Notes: a model not told the origin generated them from the sequence alone. Shown: positions 1 through 7,549, counted from the first letter of the stretch. The stretch: 34,650 bases of DNA from Nevskiales bacterium (GCA_028698335.1 JAQVDP010000026.1:1-34650), one strand, 5' to 3'. Translations and numbers: made by a program.

Positions 1-63
1 CTTGATCAGCGGGTGGTCCCGCAGCTGCTGTTCGGCCCCAGCCAGAAAGAAGCTCGTGCTCAA
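1..63 (-). CDS. IS5-family transposase, N-terminal fragment (partial at window edge)
   Basis: A reading frame starts with TTG at 63 on the minus strand. A GGAG motif lies six bases upstream, which supports this unusual start. Only 21 residues are inside the window, beginning LSTSFFLAGAEQQLRDHP. They resemble, from memory, the first residues of some IS5-family DDE transposases. The position just inside an IS5-like terminal repeat (108-126) fits. The family call rests mainly on that repeat, because 21 residues are too few for certainty. Confidence 0.45.
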   Translation of the reverse strand, partial: MSTSFFLAGAEQQLRDHPLIK

Positions 64-126
64 GATCCGCTCCCGTCAATGTGATGCCTCATTGTCCGAA
101 ATCAGAAGGGGTTATGCAGCGGTCTC
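1..126 (-). mobile_element. IS5-family element, left end, running out of the window
   Basis: Read on the minus strand, the segment begins at 126 with GAGACCGCTGCATAACCCC. Nearly the same end, GAGACCGCTGCGTAACTGC, occurs at 4616-4634 beside an IS5-type transposase C-terminus. That repetition is why I call it an IS terminus. It interrupts the IS481-type transposase reading frame at 127. The element continues past base 1, so its completeness cannot be judged. Confidence 0.65.
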
Positions 127-212
127 AGCTCGCTAATCGAGAAGACTTCCCGCAAGTAATCTGCAATGAATTGCGTCTTCTGGTCCATGGGACAGGTTTG
201 ACTCCAAGGCAT
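102..212 (-). pseudogene. IS481-family transposase, N-terminal remnant
   Basis: On the minus strand from ATG 212 the frame reads MPWSQTCPMDQKTQFIADYL and continues REVFSISEL. This is the characteristic start of IS481-type (HTH plus rve integrase core) transposases. After about 29 residues the frame runs into the IS5 terminal repeat at 126 and stops at 102. The HTH and the whole DDE catalytic core are missing, so it cannot be active. It lies just inside the terminal repeat at 248-290, as expected for the 5' end of such an element. Confidence 0.7.
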
Positions 213-247
213 GAGGCATCTCCACAAAGCGCCTCGTTATCGTCAAA

Positions 248-290
248 CTGTCACCCATGTCTGGCGACTATTCTGTTACCTATGTGTCCC
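248..290 (-). repeat. IS481-family terminal repeat, left copy
   Basis: Two sub-repeats, CTGTCACCCATGT (248-260) and CTGTTACCTATGT (273-285), lie 12 bases apart. The same two-part motif recurs in inverted orientation at 1352-1393. The transposase remnant starts inside this end and points left, so the element body lies to the left. The end abuts the attC site that starts at 309. Confidence 0.6.
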
Positions 291-308
291 GACCGTACCA
301 GAAGTGAC

Positions 309-386
309 GCCCAACAAGTGCATCCAGCCGACGTATTTGCCTTCGCTTCGCTGCGGCAAATCCGCGGCTGATGCGAGGCGTTATAC
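309..386 (+). other. integron attC recombination site 1
   Basis: The outer core boxes are GCCCAAC (309-315) and GTTATAC (380-386). Inside them CATCCAGCCG pairs with CGGCTGATG, leaving one unpaired C as the extrahelical base typical of attC. TTTGCC pairs with GGCAAA around a short CTTCGCTTCG-like loop. The cassette belonging to this site was lost when IS481 and IS5 sequences took its place. Recombination between G380 and T381 would define the start of the next cassette. Confidence 0.85.
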
Positions 387-400
387 GTTGAAAAGCAGCC

Positions 401-976
401 ATGCCCAGAGCTGATCTCTCCAATCATCTTGTTCACTGGGTCAAGGGGGCGTCTGACGAAGACGCTTTTGCGGTTCTGAGCAAGATCGCTTCGGAAGGGC
501 GTCTTCTTGGAAGTAATGGCTTCATCAAAGGTGAGTTCAATTGCGTTTGTTTTACGGAAGCACCGCAAAACACCTTTCACAATGTCATCGGGAAGTATCG
601 CCCGTTCGGAGTGCAGGTCTCAAAGCGTTGGCTTTTCTCTCAAGGCGGTCGCCCGGTCATTTACCAACCGTTGGCTGACTATGACTCGCTTCCTGAATCT
701 CACAACTGGCGGCACGTCACCTATGATCTAGACCACAAGCCACAGCCCGTCGATTTCTCCTGGGAACGGGAGTGGCGGATAAAAACCGACGAGCTTCTTC
801 TTCCGCCAGAGGCTCGCATTCTGGTTCCTCATCAAGCATGGGCGGAAGCTCTGCAAGAGCAACACAGCGAGTCTGAGGAGTATCGAATACAGATGGAGGC
901 CCTCGCATACGGCGAGGAGTGGTTAATGCAAGATCCCGAGCCATTCCACTATGCGTATAGTGTTATCAACGTATAA
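401..976 (+). CDS. integron cassette protein, AbiGi-like
   Basis: This 191-residue protein fills a complete gene cassette (381-1042). The ATG is 20 bases after the cassette boundary and the stop codon overlaps the R'' box of its own attC, a standard cassette layout. It has an early HWVKG, then CVCFTEAP near residue 50, a Y-x-PFGV-x-x-x-x-W segment, GGRPVIYQ, and a WEREWRI motif near residue 120. This pattern recalls the AbiGi family (an antitoxin-type abortive-infection protein) and similar uncharacterised cassette proteins. The assignment is from remembered motifs. No partner toxin gene is adjacent. It could instead be an ADP-ribosyltransferase-like fold, which I infer only from the spaced His, FTE and Glu pattern. 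Confidence 0.7.
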   Translation: MPRADLSNHLVHWVKGASDEDAFAVLSKIASEGRLLGSNGFIKGEFNCVCFTEAPQNTFHNVIGKYRPFGVQVSKRWLFSQGGRPVIYQPLADYDSLPESHNWRHVTYDLDHKPQPVDFSWEREWRIKTDELLLPPEARILVPHQAWAEALQEQHSESEEYRIQMEALAYGEEWLMQDPEPFHYAYSVINV

Positions 977-1048
977 CCATGCCTTCCAGCCGACGTATTT
1001 GCCGCCGCTTCGCGTCGTCAAATCCGCGGCTGAAGGCGGGCGTTGGGC
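971..1048 (+). other. integron attC recombination site 2
   Basis: The outer boxes are GTATAAC (971-977) and GTTGGGC (1042-1048). GTATAAC is the exact complement of the GTTATAC that opens this cassette at 380-386, as required if the 381-1042 unit once circularised. The inner part, CCAGCCGACGTATTTGCC and AAATCCGCGGCTGA, is almost identical to site 1. Homogeneous attC sites point to a chromosomal integron as the source. No integrase gene is in the window, so the block is an integrase-less attC cluster (CALIN). Confidence 0.88.
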
Positions 1049-1060
1049 CGCGAGAAAAGC

Positions 1061-1336
1061 ATGTTCACTTGGTTAAATAAGCAGGGCGTGAGAAGCAGCA
1101 GCGGCTTTGAAGTTCAAACCACCGGGCGGTTTACGATTGAGTACCGGGAGGCTGGTCGAGTTATCACCGTCGATGTCGAGCCCGGCATCCAGGGTGGTCC
1201 CTGCGTCAGCATCAATGACAATGCTTTTGAACGCTGGGATAACTCATCGGTTCGCAATTCGGCAGAAGAGCAAGCTCGCCTGCTAAAAAACTTCAAAGAT
1301 GCAATGGCGTTCCAAGGGTGCCCAGTATGTGTCTAG
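1061..1336 (+). CDS. integron cassette protein of unknown function
   Basis: ATG 1061 opens a 91-residue protein, 18 bases after the cassette boundary at 1042/1043. The frame stays open back to TTG 1043, but that codon is part of the attC core box, so ATG is preferred. The protein starts MFTWLNKQGVRS and has a beta-rich centre (TGRFTIEYREAGRVITVDVE), then an EEQARLLKNFKDA helix. There is no signal peptide or membrane segment. I do not recognise a function, though I recall similar small proteins from integron arrays. The cassette's own attC is missing: IS481 end sequence begins about 15 bases after the stop, so the cassette is truncated and can no longer be excised. Confidence 0.65.
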   Translation: MFTWLNKQGVRSSSGFEVQTTGRFTIEYREAGRVITVDVEPGIQGGPCVSINDNAFERWDNSSVRNSAEEQARLLKNFKDAMAFQGCPVCV

Positions 1337-1351
1337 CTGCACTGAGCGGCC

Positions 1352-1393
1352 GGGAACATAGGTAACAAAAGAGTCTGAAGACATCGGTAACAG
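1352..1393 (+). repeat. IS481-family terminal repeat, right copy
   Basis: GGGAACATAGGTAACA and, 14 bases on, ACATCGGTAACAG repeat the two-part motif of 248-290 in inverted orientation. Only the terminus remains. No transposase coding is seen to its right before the RAYT remnant at 1471. The cassette block therefore sits between two IS481 ends that face away from each other. Confidence 0.6.
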
Positions 1394-1470
1394 TCACCGG
1401 CGCAACAATCTTCCGTTTGCATCTTCGATTCGCATGTGACGTTCATGCAAGCGGCCGATTTTGAGTGCGG

Positions 1471-1598
1471 AAAAAGGGGTCGGAGTAAATAAAGGTTTGC
1501 TAGGGTGCTTTTTGGAGCAACTTCGGAGTAGGCCGTGCCCCGCAAGCCCCGCTACTATCTGGCTAGCGAGTAAGTAATTTACTCCGACCCCTTATTTT
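1471..1598 (+). mobile_element. RAYT (REP-associated) element, internal deletion derivative
   Basis: The left end AAAAAGGGGTCGGAGTAAAT (1471-1490) is the inverted repeat of ATTTACTCCGACCCCTTATT (1577-1596). Between them, after a spacer, lie the first twelve codons of a REP-type transposase and a stop. The element is about 128 bp, far below the size of a full RAYT unit, so it is a MITE-like deletion product. A third copy of the same end is at 5021-5046. On its right the element abuts the C-terminal part of an IS1595 transposase. Confidence 0.7.
1535..1573 (+). pseudogene. REP-associated tyrosine transposase, N-terminal stub
   Basis: GTG 1535 starts VPRKPRYYLASE and then stops. The M/V-PRKPR-[FY]-x-L opening is the conserved start of Y1-type REP transposases (TnpA-REP). 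The HUH and catalytic tyrosine parts are absent, so the stub is non-functional. It is informative mainly because it identifies the surrounding 1471-1598 repeat. Confidence 0.65.
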
Positions 1599-1603
1599 GA
1601 ACC

Positions 1604-1993
1604 CGCTTCACCAAGACCGGCATCCAGGACTGGGCGCATCGCGCCATCGATCCCGACGCCGTGGGGGTCAGCGACGCATTGCCCAGCGTCAAAGCCGGAC
1701 TCGCCGCCGAAGTCGTTCGCTATCACGCGATCAAGACCGGCAGCGGTCGCCAAGCCGTCCTGCATCCGGAGTTCCGCAACGTGAACACCGTGCTCGGTAA
1801 TCTCAAGACCGCGATCACGGGGACTTACCATGCCTTCGACTTCTCCCGGTACGCCGATCGATATCTCGCCGAAGCGCAGTACCGCTTCAATCGGCGCTTC
1901 GATCTGAAGTCGATCCTCATTCGCCTCGTCCACGCCGCAGTTCAGACTCGCGCTTATCCCGCGTCCGTCCTAAGGATGGCTGAGGTTCGTTAA
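1604..1993 (+). pseudogene. IS1595-family (ISXO2-like) transposase, C-terminal half
   Basis: An open frame from the RAYT junction to the stop at 1991-1993 encodes the end of an ISXO2-like DDE transposase. Recognisable segments are RFTKTGIQDWA, NVNTVLGNLKTAITGTYHAF and YLAEAQYRFNRRFD, near the C-terminus in this family. The stop codon lies inside the terminal inverted repeat (1978-1999). The N-terminal zinc ribbon and first catalytic Asp are missing. A matching N-terminal fragment from another copy in the same orientation is at 4489-4615, downstream of this piece. The two are therefore halves of two different insertions. Confidence 0.85.
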
Positions 1994-1999
1994 TAATCA
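1978..1999 (+). repeat. IS1595-family right terminal inverted repeat
   Basis: The reverse complement, TGATTATTAACGAACCTCAG plus CC, matches 4426-4447 at 21 of 22 positions. It marks the left border of the low-GC cargo region. Confidence 0.85.
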
Positions 2000-2115
2000 G
2001 GACACGGAATGACACGCTGAAGAGCGTCACATAATTGAATTATTTGAGTGACAATGTATATAAGTCGACGTACTGCTGGGCATGCGAGATCGCAAAAACT
2101 AGGAGACGACAACAC

Positions 2116-2943
2116 ATGATTTCTGGAAAGTTCATCCCCATCTTCGGAGCCCTTGCCTTGCTGCTGAGCGGGTGTTCCGACGAGTCGAGCGGCGGGAGCA
2201 ATGTATTCTCTATGGTGGCTGCCGCATACAGCGGAACTACATTGCAGGGGATCGAGCATCAATCAGAAACAGCTTATTCGATCAATTCTCGAACGACCTG
2301 TGTCCAACCGGTCACAGCACCCGACGAAGAGGCATTGCGATCGACGTATACCCGCGATGGGTCTGCGATTTGCATTGAGGACGCTGACCAGAAGTCGTGC
2401 CTGCGGGGACAGGACCTGGGCGACGCACAGATACTGCACCTCGTTGTAGGTGAGTCATATGAAATCACCATCAGCTTCGCAAACCATCTGCACCGCTGGA
2501 CCTTCCAGGAAGACCCGCAAGGTGGAGCCCGAGGATTTATGTCAATTGGCTCACGGGATACATCGGACTGCGATCCTGCCGGCACATATGAATATACCTA
2601 CACCGCATCAGACCTCGACGGGGATTTCGAAGCCGTTGCCTTCGACTCAGGGTCCATGACTGAGTGGTCTAGGGATGCCGTGAGGTGTGCTGGAGAAACC
2701 TGTACCGGTCAGGCAGGCCGCATCACATTGGCTCTGCCTGCGGCGTCATTCGATTCGCAGAGCTTTCAGGGATACGTGCAGTCAGGCTCCACCGCGCAGA
2801 TCGAGGGAACGCTGTATGGGCAGATTCTCGGAAACGTCGCTCCATCCAAGGACCGTGGGTCATTCCTGGTGTGCCCAGATTCTGCAACGTGGGCAGATGC
2901 AGTCGAACAATGCGTGTTTCTTGCTCTGGAACGCGTCCCATAG
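2116..2943 (+). CDS. lipoprotein of unknown function
   Basis: ATG 2116 has AGGAG at 2101-2105, ten bases upstream. The 275-residue product begins with a lipoprotein signal peptide ending LLLSGC, so Cys20 is the probable lipidated residue. A longer frame from 2035 would bury this signal, so I reject it. The exported part has several cysteines (in CVQP, CIEDADQKSCL, CDPAG and CAGETC) that could form disulfides. It is rich in short beta-prone, Thr/Ser/Gly stretches with no motif I recognise. It is the first of three genes reading the same way between two IS1595 half-elements. Base composition is clearly less GC-rich than the metE-cyo backbone, which suggests transfer. Confidence 0.75.
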   Translation: MISGKFIPIFGALALLLSGCSDESSGGSNVFSMVAAAYSGTTLQGIEHQSETAYSINSRTTCVQPVTAPDEEALRSTYTRDGSAICIEDADQKSCLRGQDLGDAQILHLVVGESYEITISFANHLHRWTFQEDPQGGARGFMSIGSRDTSDCDPAGTYEYTYTASDLDGDFEAVAFDSGSMTEWSRDAVRCAGETCTGQAGRITLALPAASFDSQSFQGYVQSGSTAQIEGTLYGQILGNVAPSKDRGSFLVCPDSATWADAVEQCVFLALERVP

Positions 2944-3058
2944 ATAGCAGCCTCGTAGAGAAGCCCGCGAGCCTGCAGCGATGCGGCTAACGATTTATGA
3001 AATGTGACCTTTGAAGCAGAGCAGTATCCCGCCACTACTGACGAAGGACCCGTTCGCC

Positions 3059-3424
3059 ATGAAATCAAACCGATCAATATGCGCTTGCGTCCAATTCGCA
3101 GGAAAATCCGCTCGCCTGCTGCTCACAACCGCGGTGCTGATTAATGGCGCATTTGCATTCGCCGGAACCCGCGCACCGATTCCCGATGCTAGCGGTGTCT
3201 ACCACATCGTCGTAGATGATCCGAGCAAGATCAAAATTGGCGACTTGAACCTTCCCGAAGGTGCTCAGGTCAAGGTTTGGAGCAAGGCGGAGCTTCAACA
3301 GATGGTCGATCGAGCGATCCTTGACGACAAAAACATCCCGCAACTTCCAAGCGATGACATCTATCTGCCGAAAAGGCAGCCACCTCATCTACGGGTCCCC
3401 AATGACAACCAGCAGGGAGAGTGA
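3059..3424 (+). CDS. small exported protein of unknown function
   Basis: ATG 3059 is ten bases after AAGGA (3044-3048). The 121-residue product has a long Sec-type signal peptide, with a hydrophobic stretch LLLTTAVLINGAFAFA and probable cleavage after AFA near residue 35. The mature part is about 86 residues, charged and proline-rich at the end. It includes YHIVVDDPSKIKIGDLNLPE and an AELQQMVDRAIL helix. I do not recognise the family. The next gene starts six bases after this stop, and its Shine-Dalgarno lies inside the last codons, so the two are probably translated together. Confidence 0.7.
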   Translation: MKSNRSICACVQFAGKSARLLLTTAVLINGAFAFAGTRAPIPDASGVYHIVVDDPSKIKIGDLNLPEGAQVKVWSKAELQQMVDRAILDDKNIPQLPSDDIYLPKRQPPHLRVPNDNQQGE

Positions 3425-3429
3425 ACAAC

Positions 3430-4296
3430 ATGGACAGACACAAGATTCTCCCCATGGCCGCGAGCTGCCTGGCAGTTATTGCTGGCTTTTCTCCCGGACT
3501 TTCGAAGGCCACCTCGGACTGCGATTTTGAAGACGTTGCGCAGTGGTGGGAATACAGCAACCTGGTTTCGGACATCGTTCCTGACCAGTATCAGTCCACA
3601 TATTCCTATGCGTACATGATTTTCGATGTCGATTCGTCCGCGTATTACAACAACACAGTGATGAGGACATGGGGCTCTGAGAACTGCGCAATTGAAGCCT
3701 ACGTGTCACATACCGACCAGATTTCCGGCTACCCAGTGTTCGCGGCGTATGACTGGGCCTGCGATCCAATCTGCACTGCGCAAGGGTACGCAAGCCAGCA
3801 AACAGCCAGCACGAACTGTTCCACGGTCGTCGCGAAGAACACGCTGGTCAACGGTGGCTTTGTTGCGAACTACTACAACGGAGAGGAGTTGGTGCCTGTT
3901 GTCTATGTGATCGTCAATCATCACTTTGACTTCGAGCAGTATGGACACATCAACCGATCATATCTCTGGAACTTCAATAGTTCTTCTCTTTGGAAAGCGA
4001 CTTACAACAGGACCAACAAGCGGGAGGTTCTGTCACACAATGTCCGCGGCAATTGGATTGAGTACTGGTACAACTGGGCAAGTGGACCAGGCTGCACGGG
4101 CACTACACACGACGCTTTGGGAGTAGTCGACTATCACGTAAGAGTAGTCGAGGAGCCAGATTGTGGCGGAAGCTGCATAAGCTACACGGAATATCCAGAC
4201 GCCAACAATTCGCATATGGCGAAGACTCCAAGTGACCTGCCCGTTACGGTTCATTCTCAAACTATCAACGACACATGGAATGTCACGAAGCCATAG
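3430..4296 (+). CDS. secreted protein of unknown function, Tyr/Asn/Trp-rich
   Basis: ATG 3430 is chosen over GTG 3421 because GGAG at 3416-3419 is ten bases from the ATG and only one from the GTG. The 288-residue product has a signal peptide (LAVIAGFSPGLSKA) and probably cleaves near residue 28. The mature protein is unusually rich in Tyr, Trp and Asn. It has paired cysteines (CDPICTAQG, DCGGSCISY) and an HHFDFEQYGHINRSYLW stretch. It looks like a disulfide-stabilised beta-rich extracellular protein. No catalytic motif is recognised. With the two upstream genes it forms the cargo between the IS1595 halves. Its third codon positions are much less GC-biased than those of core genes here. Confidence 0.72.
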   Translation: MDRHKILPMAASCLAVIAGFSPGLSKATSDCDFEDVAQWWEYSNLVSDIVPDQYQSTYSYAYMIFDVDSSAYYNNTVMRTWGSENCAIEAYVSHTDQISGYPVFAAYDWACDPICTAQGYASQQTASTNCSTVVAKNTLVNGGFVANYYNGEELVPVVYVIVNHHFDFEQYGHINRSYLWNFNSSSLWKATYNRTNKREVLSHNVRGNWIEYWYNWASGPGCTGTTHDALGVVDYHVRVVEEPDCGGSCISYTEYPDANNSHMAKTPSDLPVTVHSQTINDTWNVTKP

Positions 4297-4425
4297 GCGA
4301 CATACTTATGCCGTTTCATATGCGTTGAATCAACTTGAACCAGATAGGCGACGCTACTCCGTTGTGAGTCGCAGTTCGATTTAGAGCCCCAGGTTTGAGA
4401 TACCGCTAGGAAATAAGAGGAAACG
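4297..4425 (+). other. intergenic spacer before IS1595
   Basis: No gene or clear regulatory element is seen. The eight bases before the IS (AGGAAACG) do not match the eight bases after the right repeat at 2000-2007 (GGACACGG). There is therefore no target duplication framing the 2.4-kb cargo as a single transposition unit. Confidence 0.5.
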
Positions 4426-4447
4426 TGATTATTAACAAACCTCAGCC
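4426..4447 (+). repeat. IS1595-family left terminal inverted repeat
   Basis: TGATTATTAACAAACCTCAG plus CC is the inverted partner (21 of 22) of 1978-1999. It lies 63 bp before the transposase frame, the normal left-end arrangement. Confidence 0.85.
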
Positions 4448-4488
4448 GAGGCTCGGGAAATGAGCCAGCCGGCTGGGAGGATGGCGCC

Positions 4489-4615
4489 ATGATTCTGATG
4501 GAGGTGACGACCATGGCGATGAATCGAGTGCAGTTTCAACCGGGGCTTTCGATGGCGGAGTTCATTCGGCGGTATGGCAGCGAGCGCCAGTGCGAGCAGG
4601 CACTGATTGCGGCGC
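4489..4615 (+). pseudogene. IS1595-family transposase, N-terminal fragment
   Basis: The frame from ATG 4489 (or the in-frame ATG 4513) reads MAMNRVQFQPGLSMAEFIRR and then YGSERQCEQALIAAR. This is the typical start of ISXO2-like transposases, just before their zinc-ribbon cysteines. At 4616 the frame enters an IS5 terminal repeat and ends at a TAG at 4651-4653. Only about 42 of some 300 residues remain. It belongs to a second IS1595 copy, in direct orientation relative to the C-terminal half at 1604-1993. Confidence 0.82.
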
Positions 4616-5020
4616 GAGACCGCTGCGTAACTGCGGAATATTGGCGCGCGTAGGCGCGTTGATTTGATTTTTGATGGTTCTGACGATTCTGGGCGCGCAC
4701 CTGTGCTGAATTTCGCCGCTTCCGGGCATTTTCTGCCCAGATTCCCGGGCATCAGGCGCACCTCGCCTGTAACTGTCGCTCGGGATTGATCGTGAGCTTC
4801 AGCTTGTTGGCCGCCTTGAGCAGATTCATGTTGATGGCGGCATAGGCGAACTGTGCTTCGGTCTTGCGTACACCGAAGTAGCGGGCGCGGTTCAATCCGA
4901 ACTGGCGCTTCATCGTGCCGAAGGCACGCTCGACCTTGTAGCGCACCCGGCTGATCAATCGGTTGATCATCTTCTGCCAGCTTTGCAGAGGCCGATTGCG
5001 TGCCGCCCGGTACTGCGGGA
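4616..5020 (-). mobile_element. IS5-family element, right-end fragment
   Basis: The terminal repeat GAGACCGCTGCGTAACTGC (4616-4634) is followed by about 120 non-coding bases and then, on the minus strand, the C-terminus of a transposase. The right side is cut at about 5021 by a RAYT-type end, so the left half is gone. It lies in the same orientation as the IS5 end at 1-126, so two IS5 copies in direct orientation bracket 127-4615. Confidence 0.75.
4752..5020 (-). pseudogene. IS5-family transposase, C-terminal fragment
   Basis: The minus-strand frame ending at 4752 contains NRPLQSWQKMINRLISRVRY and then KVERAFGTMKRQFGLNRARY, followed by a YFGVRKTEAQFAYAAINMNL stretch. The R-x3-Y/V-ER-x-FG-x-[LM]-KR and AY-x-A-x-NLKK-like pattern is the conserved end of IS5-type DDE transposases, with the last catalytic Glu in VERAFG. 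About 88 residues remain. Upstream the frame runs into the orphan RAYT end at 5021-5046. It is a non-functional remnant. Confidence 0.85.
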
Positions 5021-5046
5021 ATAAAAAGGGGTCGGAGTAAATAAAT
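5021..5046 (+). repeat. orphan RAYT element end
   Basis: AAAAAGGGGTCGGAGTAAAT within this stretch is identical to 1471-1490, and the following GGTTTGC is also shared. No partner end is found before metE. Bases 5047-5198 carry no gene I can support; they separate the mobile block from the end of metE. Confidence 0.65.
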
Positions 5047-5198
5047 TTGGTTTGCGGTAGACACCTTTGGCAATGCACTGCGGAATTTGATCGCAGGGTC
5101 GATCAGCCTCCACGATACGGCCGAAACCTCGCCCCGAATCTTCACTCAAAGACTCCGATTTCCCGCCCATCGCCGCTACGCGGGTCTGTTCCCTATGC

Positions 5199-7493
5199 TC
5201 AGGCCGGACACGACTCGGCACGCAGCGGCGCTCTTGCCGCGTTCGCCGTCGCCACCATCCGCTTCAAGGCGGCTTCGGTCTCCGCCCAGCCGCGCGTCTT
5301 GAGGCCGCAGTCCGGGTTGACCCACAGGCGTTCGGCCGGCACCACGGCCAGCGCCTTTGTCAGCAGTGTTTCCATCTCCTGCCGGTCCGGCACGCGCGGC
5401 GAGTGGATGTCGTAAAGGCCGGGGCCGATGTCGTTGGGGTACGCGAACTCGGCGAAGCCTTCCAGCAGTTTCATCCGTGAACGCGAGGTCTCGATGGTGA
5501 TGACGTCCGCGTCCAGCGCGGCGATGCTGGGCAGGATGTCGTTGAACTCCGAGTAGCACATGTGGGTGTGGATCTGGGTGTCGTCGCGCACGCCGCTGGC
5601 GGCGATGCGGAACGCGCGCACGGCCCAGTCCAGATAATCCGGCCAGTCGGCCCGCTGCAGCGGCAGGCCCTCGCGGATGGTCGGCTCGTCGATCTGGATG
5701 ATGCCGATGCCGGCGGCTTCCAGATCCAGCACCTCGTCACGCAGCGCCAGCGCCAGTTGCAGCGCCACGTCGCGCCTGGGCAGGTCGTCACGGACGAAGC
5801 TCCAGAACAGCATCGTCAGCGGGCCGCTGAGCATGCCCTTCATCGGCTTGTCGGTCAGGCTTTGCGCGTAGGTGGACCATTCCACCGTCATCGGCCTGGG
5901 CCGCGAGACGTCGCCGTAGATGACCGGCGGCTTCACGCAGCGCGAGCCGTAGCTCTGCACCCAGCCGTGTTCAGTGAAGGCGTAACCGGCCAGCTGTTCG
6001 CCGAAGTACTCGACCATGTCGTTGCGTTCCGGCTCGCCGTGCACCAGCACGTCCAGCCCCAGCCGCTCCTGGCGGTCGACGACATGGCGGATCTCGGCCT
6101 GCATCGCGGCGCGGTATTCCGCCTCATTCAGGGTGCCGGCCCGGTGGGCGGCACGGGCGGCGCGGATCTCCGCGGTCTGCGGAAAGGAGCCGATGGTCGT
6201 GGTGGGCAGCGGCGGCAGTTGCAGGCGTTGCCGCTGCAGCGCGATGCGCTCGGCGAACGGGGACCGGCGCCGGGTATCGGCGTCGGTCAATGCGGCGACG
6301 CGGGCGCGCACCTCGGGGCGCAGCGTGCTCGGCGCGCGGCGGCGATCCTCGATGGCCTGGGCCGCGGCCTGCAGCTCCCGCCACACGGCGCCCTCGCCCT
6401 CGTTCAGCGCGCGCTTGAGCACGGCGAGTTCTTCGAGCTTCTGGCGGGCGAAGGCCATCCAGTTGCGGATGCGCGGATCGAGCCGGTTCTCCGCCGCCAG
6501 ATCGTGCGGCACGTGCAGCAGCGAGCACGAGGCCGATACCCACAGGCGCCCGCCGAGCACGGCGCGCGCCGCATGCAGCGTGCCCAGCACCCGCGCCAGA
6601 TCGGTCCGCCACAGGTTGCGGCCGTCGATCACGCCCAGCGACAGCGCCTTGTCGTCCGGCCAGTCCGCGAGGAAGGCGTCGAGCTGCCTCGGCGCACGCA
6701 CCCCGTCCAGATGCAACGCGGCGATCGGCAGCGCGCGCAGACGCCCGGCGTGCGCGTCGACGCCGCCGAAGTAGGTCGCCAGCAGCAGCGGCAGACCGGC
6801 GCCGGCGAGTTCCCGGTAGACGGTGTCGACGGCGTCGAGCCAGGCATCCGGCAGATCCAGCGCCAGGATCGGCTCGTCGAGCTGCACGCAGGCCACGCCC
6901 AGCGCCTTGAGCTCGCCGAACAGCACGAAGTAGGCGTTGAGCAGCAGCGACAACAGTTCGAGCCTGTCGAAGCCGGGCTCGGGCTCGGCCAGCCACAGCC
7001 AGGTCAGCGGGCTGGGCAGCACCACCTTGACCGCATGGCCGAGCGCGCGGGCCTCGCGCACCTCCGGCAGCAGCCAGTCGCGGTTCAGCGCGAAGCGCGT
7101 GTGCGGGCCGACCTCGGGGACCAGATAGTGGTAGTTGGTGTCGAACCACTTCTTCATCGCCAGCGCCGGTTGCGCCGCGGTGCCGCGCGCCATCGCGAAG
7201 TAGCCCTCGAGATCGACCGCGGCCGGCAGGCCGAAGCGCGGCGGCGCGGCCGAGAACAGCGCGGTGGCGTTGTGCAGGTGATCGTAGTACGCGAAGTCGC
7301 CGACGGTGACCCAGTCGACGCCGGCATCGCGCTGCAGGGCCCAGTGGCGACGGCGCAGTTCGCGCCCGGTTTCGAGCAGCGCGGCCCGGTCGGTCGCGCC
7401 CTTCCAGTACGCCTCGACCGCGCGCTTGAGTTCGCGGCCGGCGCCGATGCGGGGAAAGCCGAGGATGTGGGTCCGCACGGGGGCATGGGTCAT
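5199..7493 (-). CDS. metE: cobalamin-independent methionine synthase
   Basis: MetE transfers the methyl group of 5-methyltetrahydropteroyl-triglutamate to homocysteine in the cytosol. ATG 7493 (764 residues) is chosen because GGAG lies seven bases upstream and the protein then starts [10 protein letters not shown], the conserved MetE opening. A six-residue longer start is possible. The four zinc ligands are visible: His644 and Cys646 in HTHMC, Glu668 in ITIETSRS, and Cys729 in NPDCGLKTR. The [20 protein letters not shown] and IDEPTIREG motifs are intact, and length is normal. It is divergent from metR with 93 bp between them, the classic arrangement for MetR activation when homocysteine accumulates. 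No riboswitch is seen upstream. Confidence 0.97.
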   Translation of the reverse strand: MTHAPVRTHILGFPRIGAGRELKRAVEAYWKGATDRAALLETGRELRRRHWALQRDAGVDWVTVGDFAYYDHLHNATALFSAAPPRFGLPAAVDLEGYFAMARGTAAQPALAMKKWFDTNYHYLVPEVGPHTRFALNRDWLLPEVREARALGHAVKVVLPSPLTWLWLAEPEPGFDRLELLSLLLNAYFVLFGELKALGVACVQLDEPILALDLPDAWLDAVDTVYRELAGAGLPLLLATYFGGVDAHAGRLRALPIAALHLDGVRAPRQLDAFLADWPDDKALSLGVIDGRNLWRTDLARVLGTLHAARAVLGGRLWVSASCSLLHVPHDLAAENRLDPRIRNWMAFARQKLEELAVLKRALNEGEGAVWRELQAAAQAIEDRRRAPSTLRPEVRARVAALTDADTRRRSPFAERIALQRQRLQLPPLPTTTIGSFPQTAEIRAARAAHRAGTLNEAEYRAAMQAEIRHVVDRQERLGLDVLVHGEPERNDMVEYFGEQLAGYAFTEHGWVQSYGSRCVKPPVIYGDVSRPRPMTVEWSTYAQSLTDKPMKGMLSGPLTMLFWSFVRDDLPRRDVALQLALALRDEVLDLEAAGIGIIQIDEPTIREGLPLQRADWPDYLDWAVRAFRIAASGVRDDTQIHTHMCYSEFNDILPSIAALDADVITIETSRSRMKLLEGFAEFAYPNDIGPGLYDIHSPRVPDRQEMETLLTKALAVVPAERLWVNPDCGLKTRGWAETEAALKRMVATANAARAPLRAESCPA

Positions 7494-7549
7494 GGCAACG
7501 CTCCGGGGCAACAGGGGCGCTCATGGTCGCGGCCGGACGGATGTGATTC

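Noticed and set aside
2035-2115. Extended start for the first cargo lipoprotein
   Set aside because: The extension would place the lipoprotein signal inside the protein, and AGGAG is correctly spaced only for ATG 2116.
4426-5020. IS1595 halves as one element with an inverted or moved middle
   Set aside because: The C-terminal half lies upstream of the N-terminal half in the same orientation, each with its own terminal repeat. Two separate truncated copies explain this more simply.
5047-5198. Minus-strand frame after metE as a further gene or RAYT fragment
   Set aside because: It is short, runs through the RAYT end into the IS5 remnant in a non-coding frame and shows no transposase motif.
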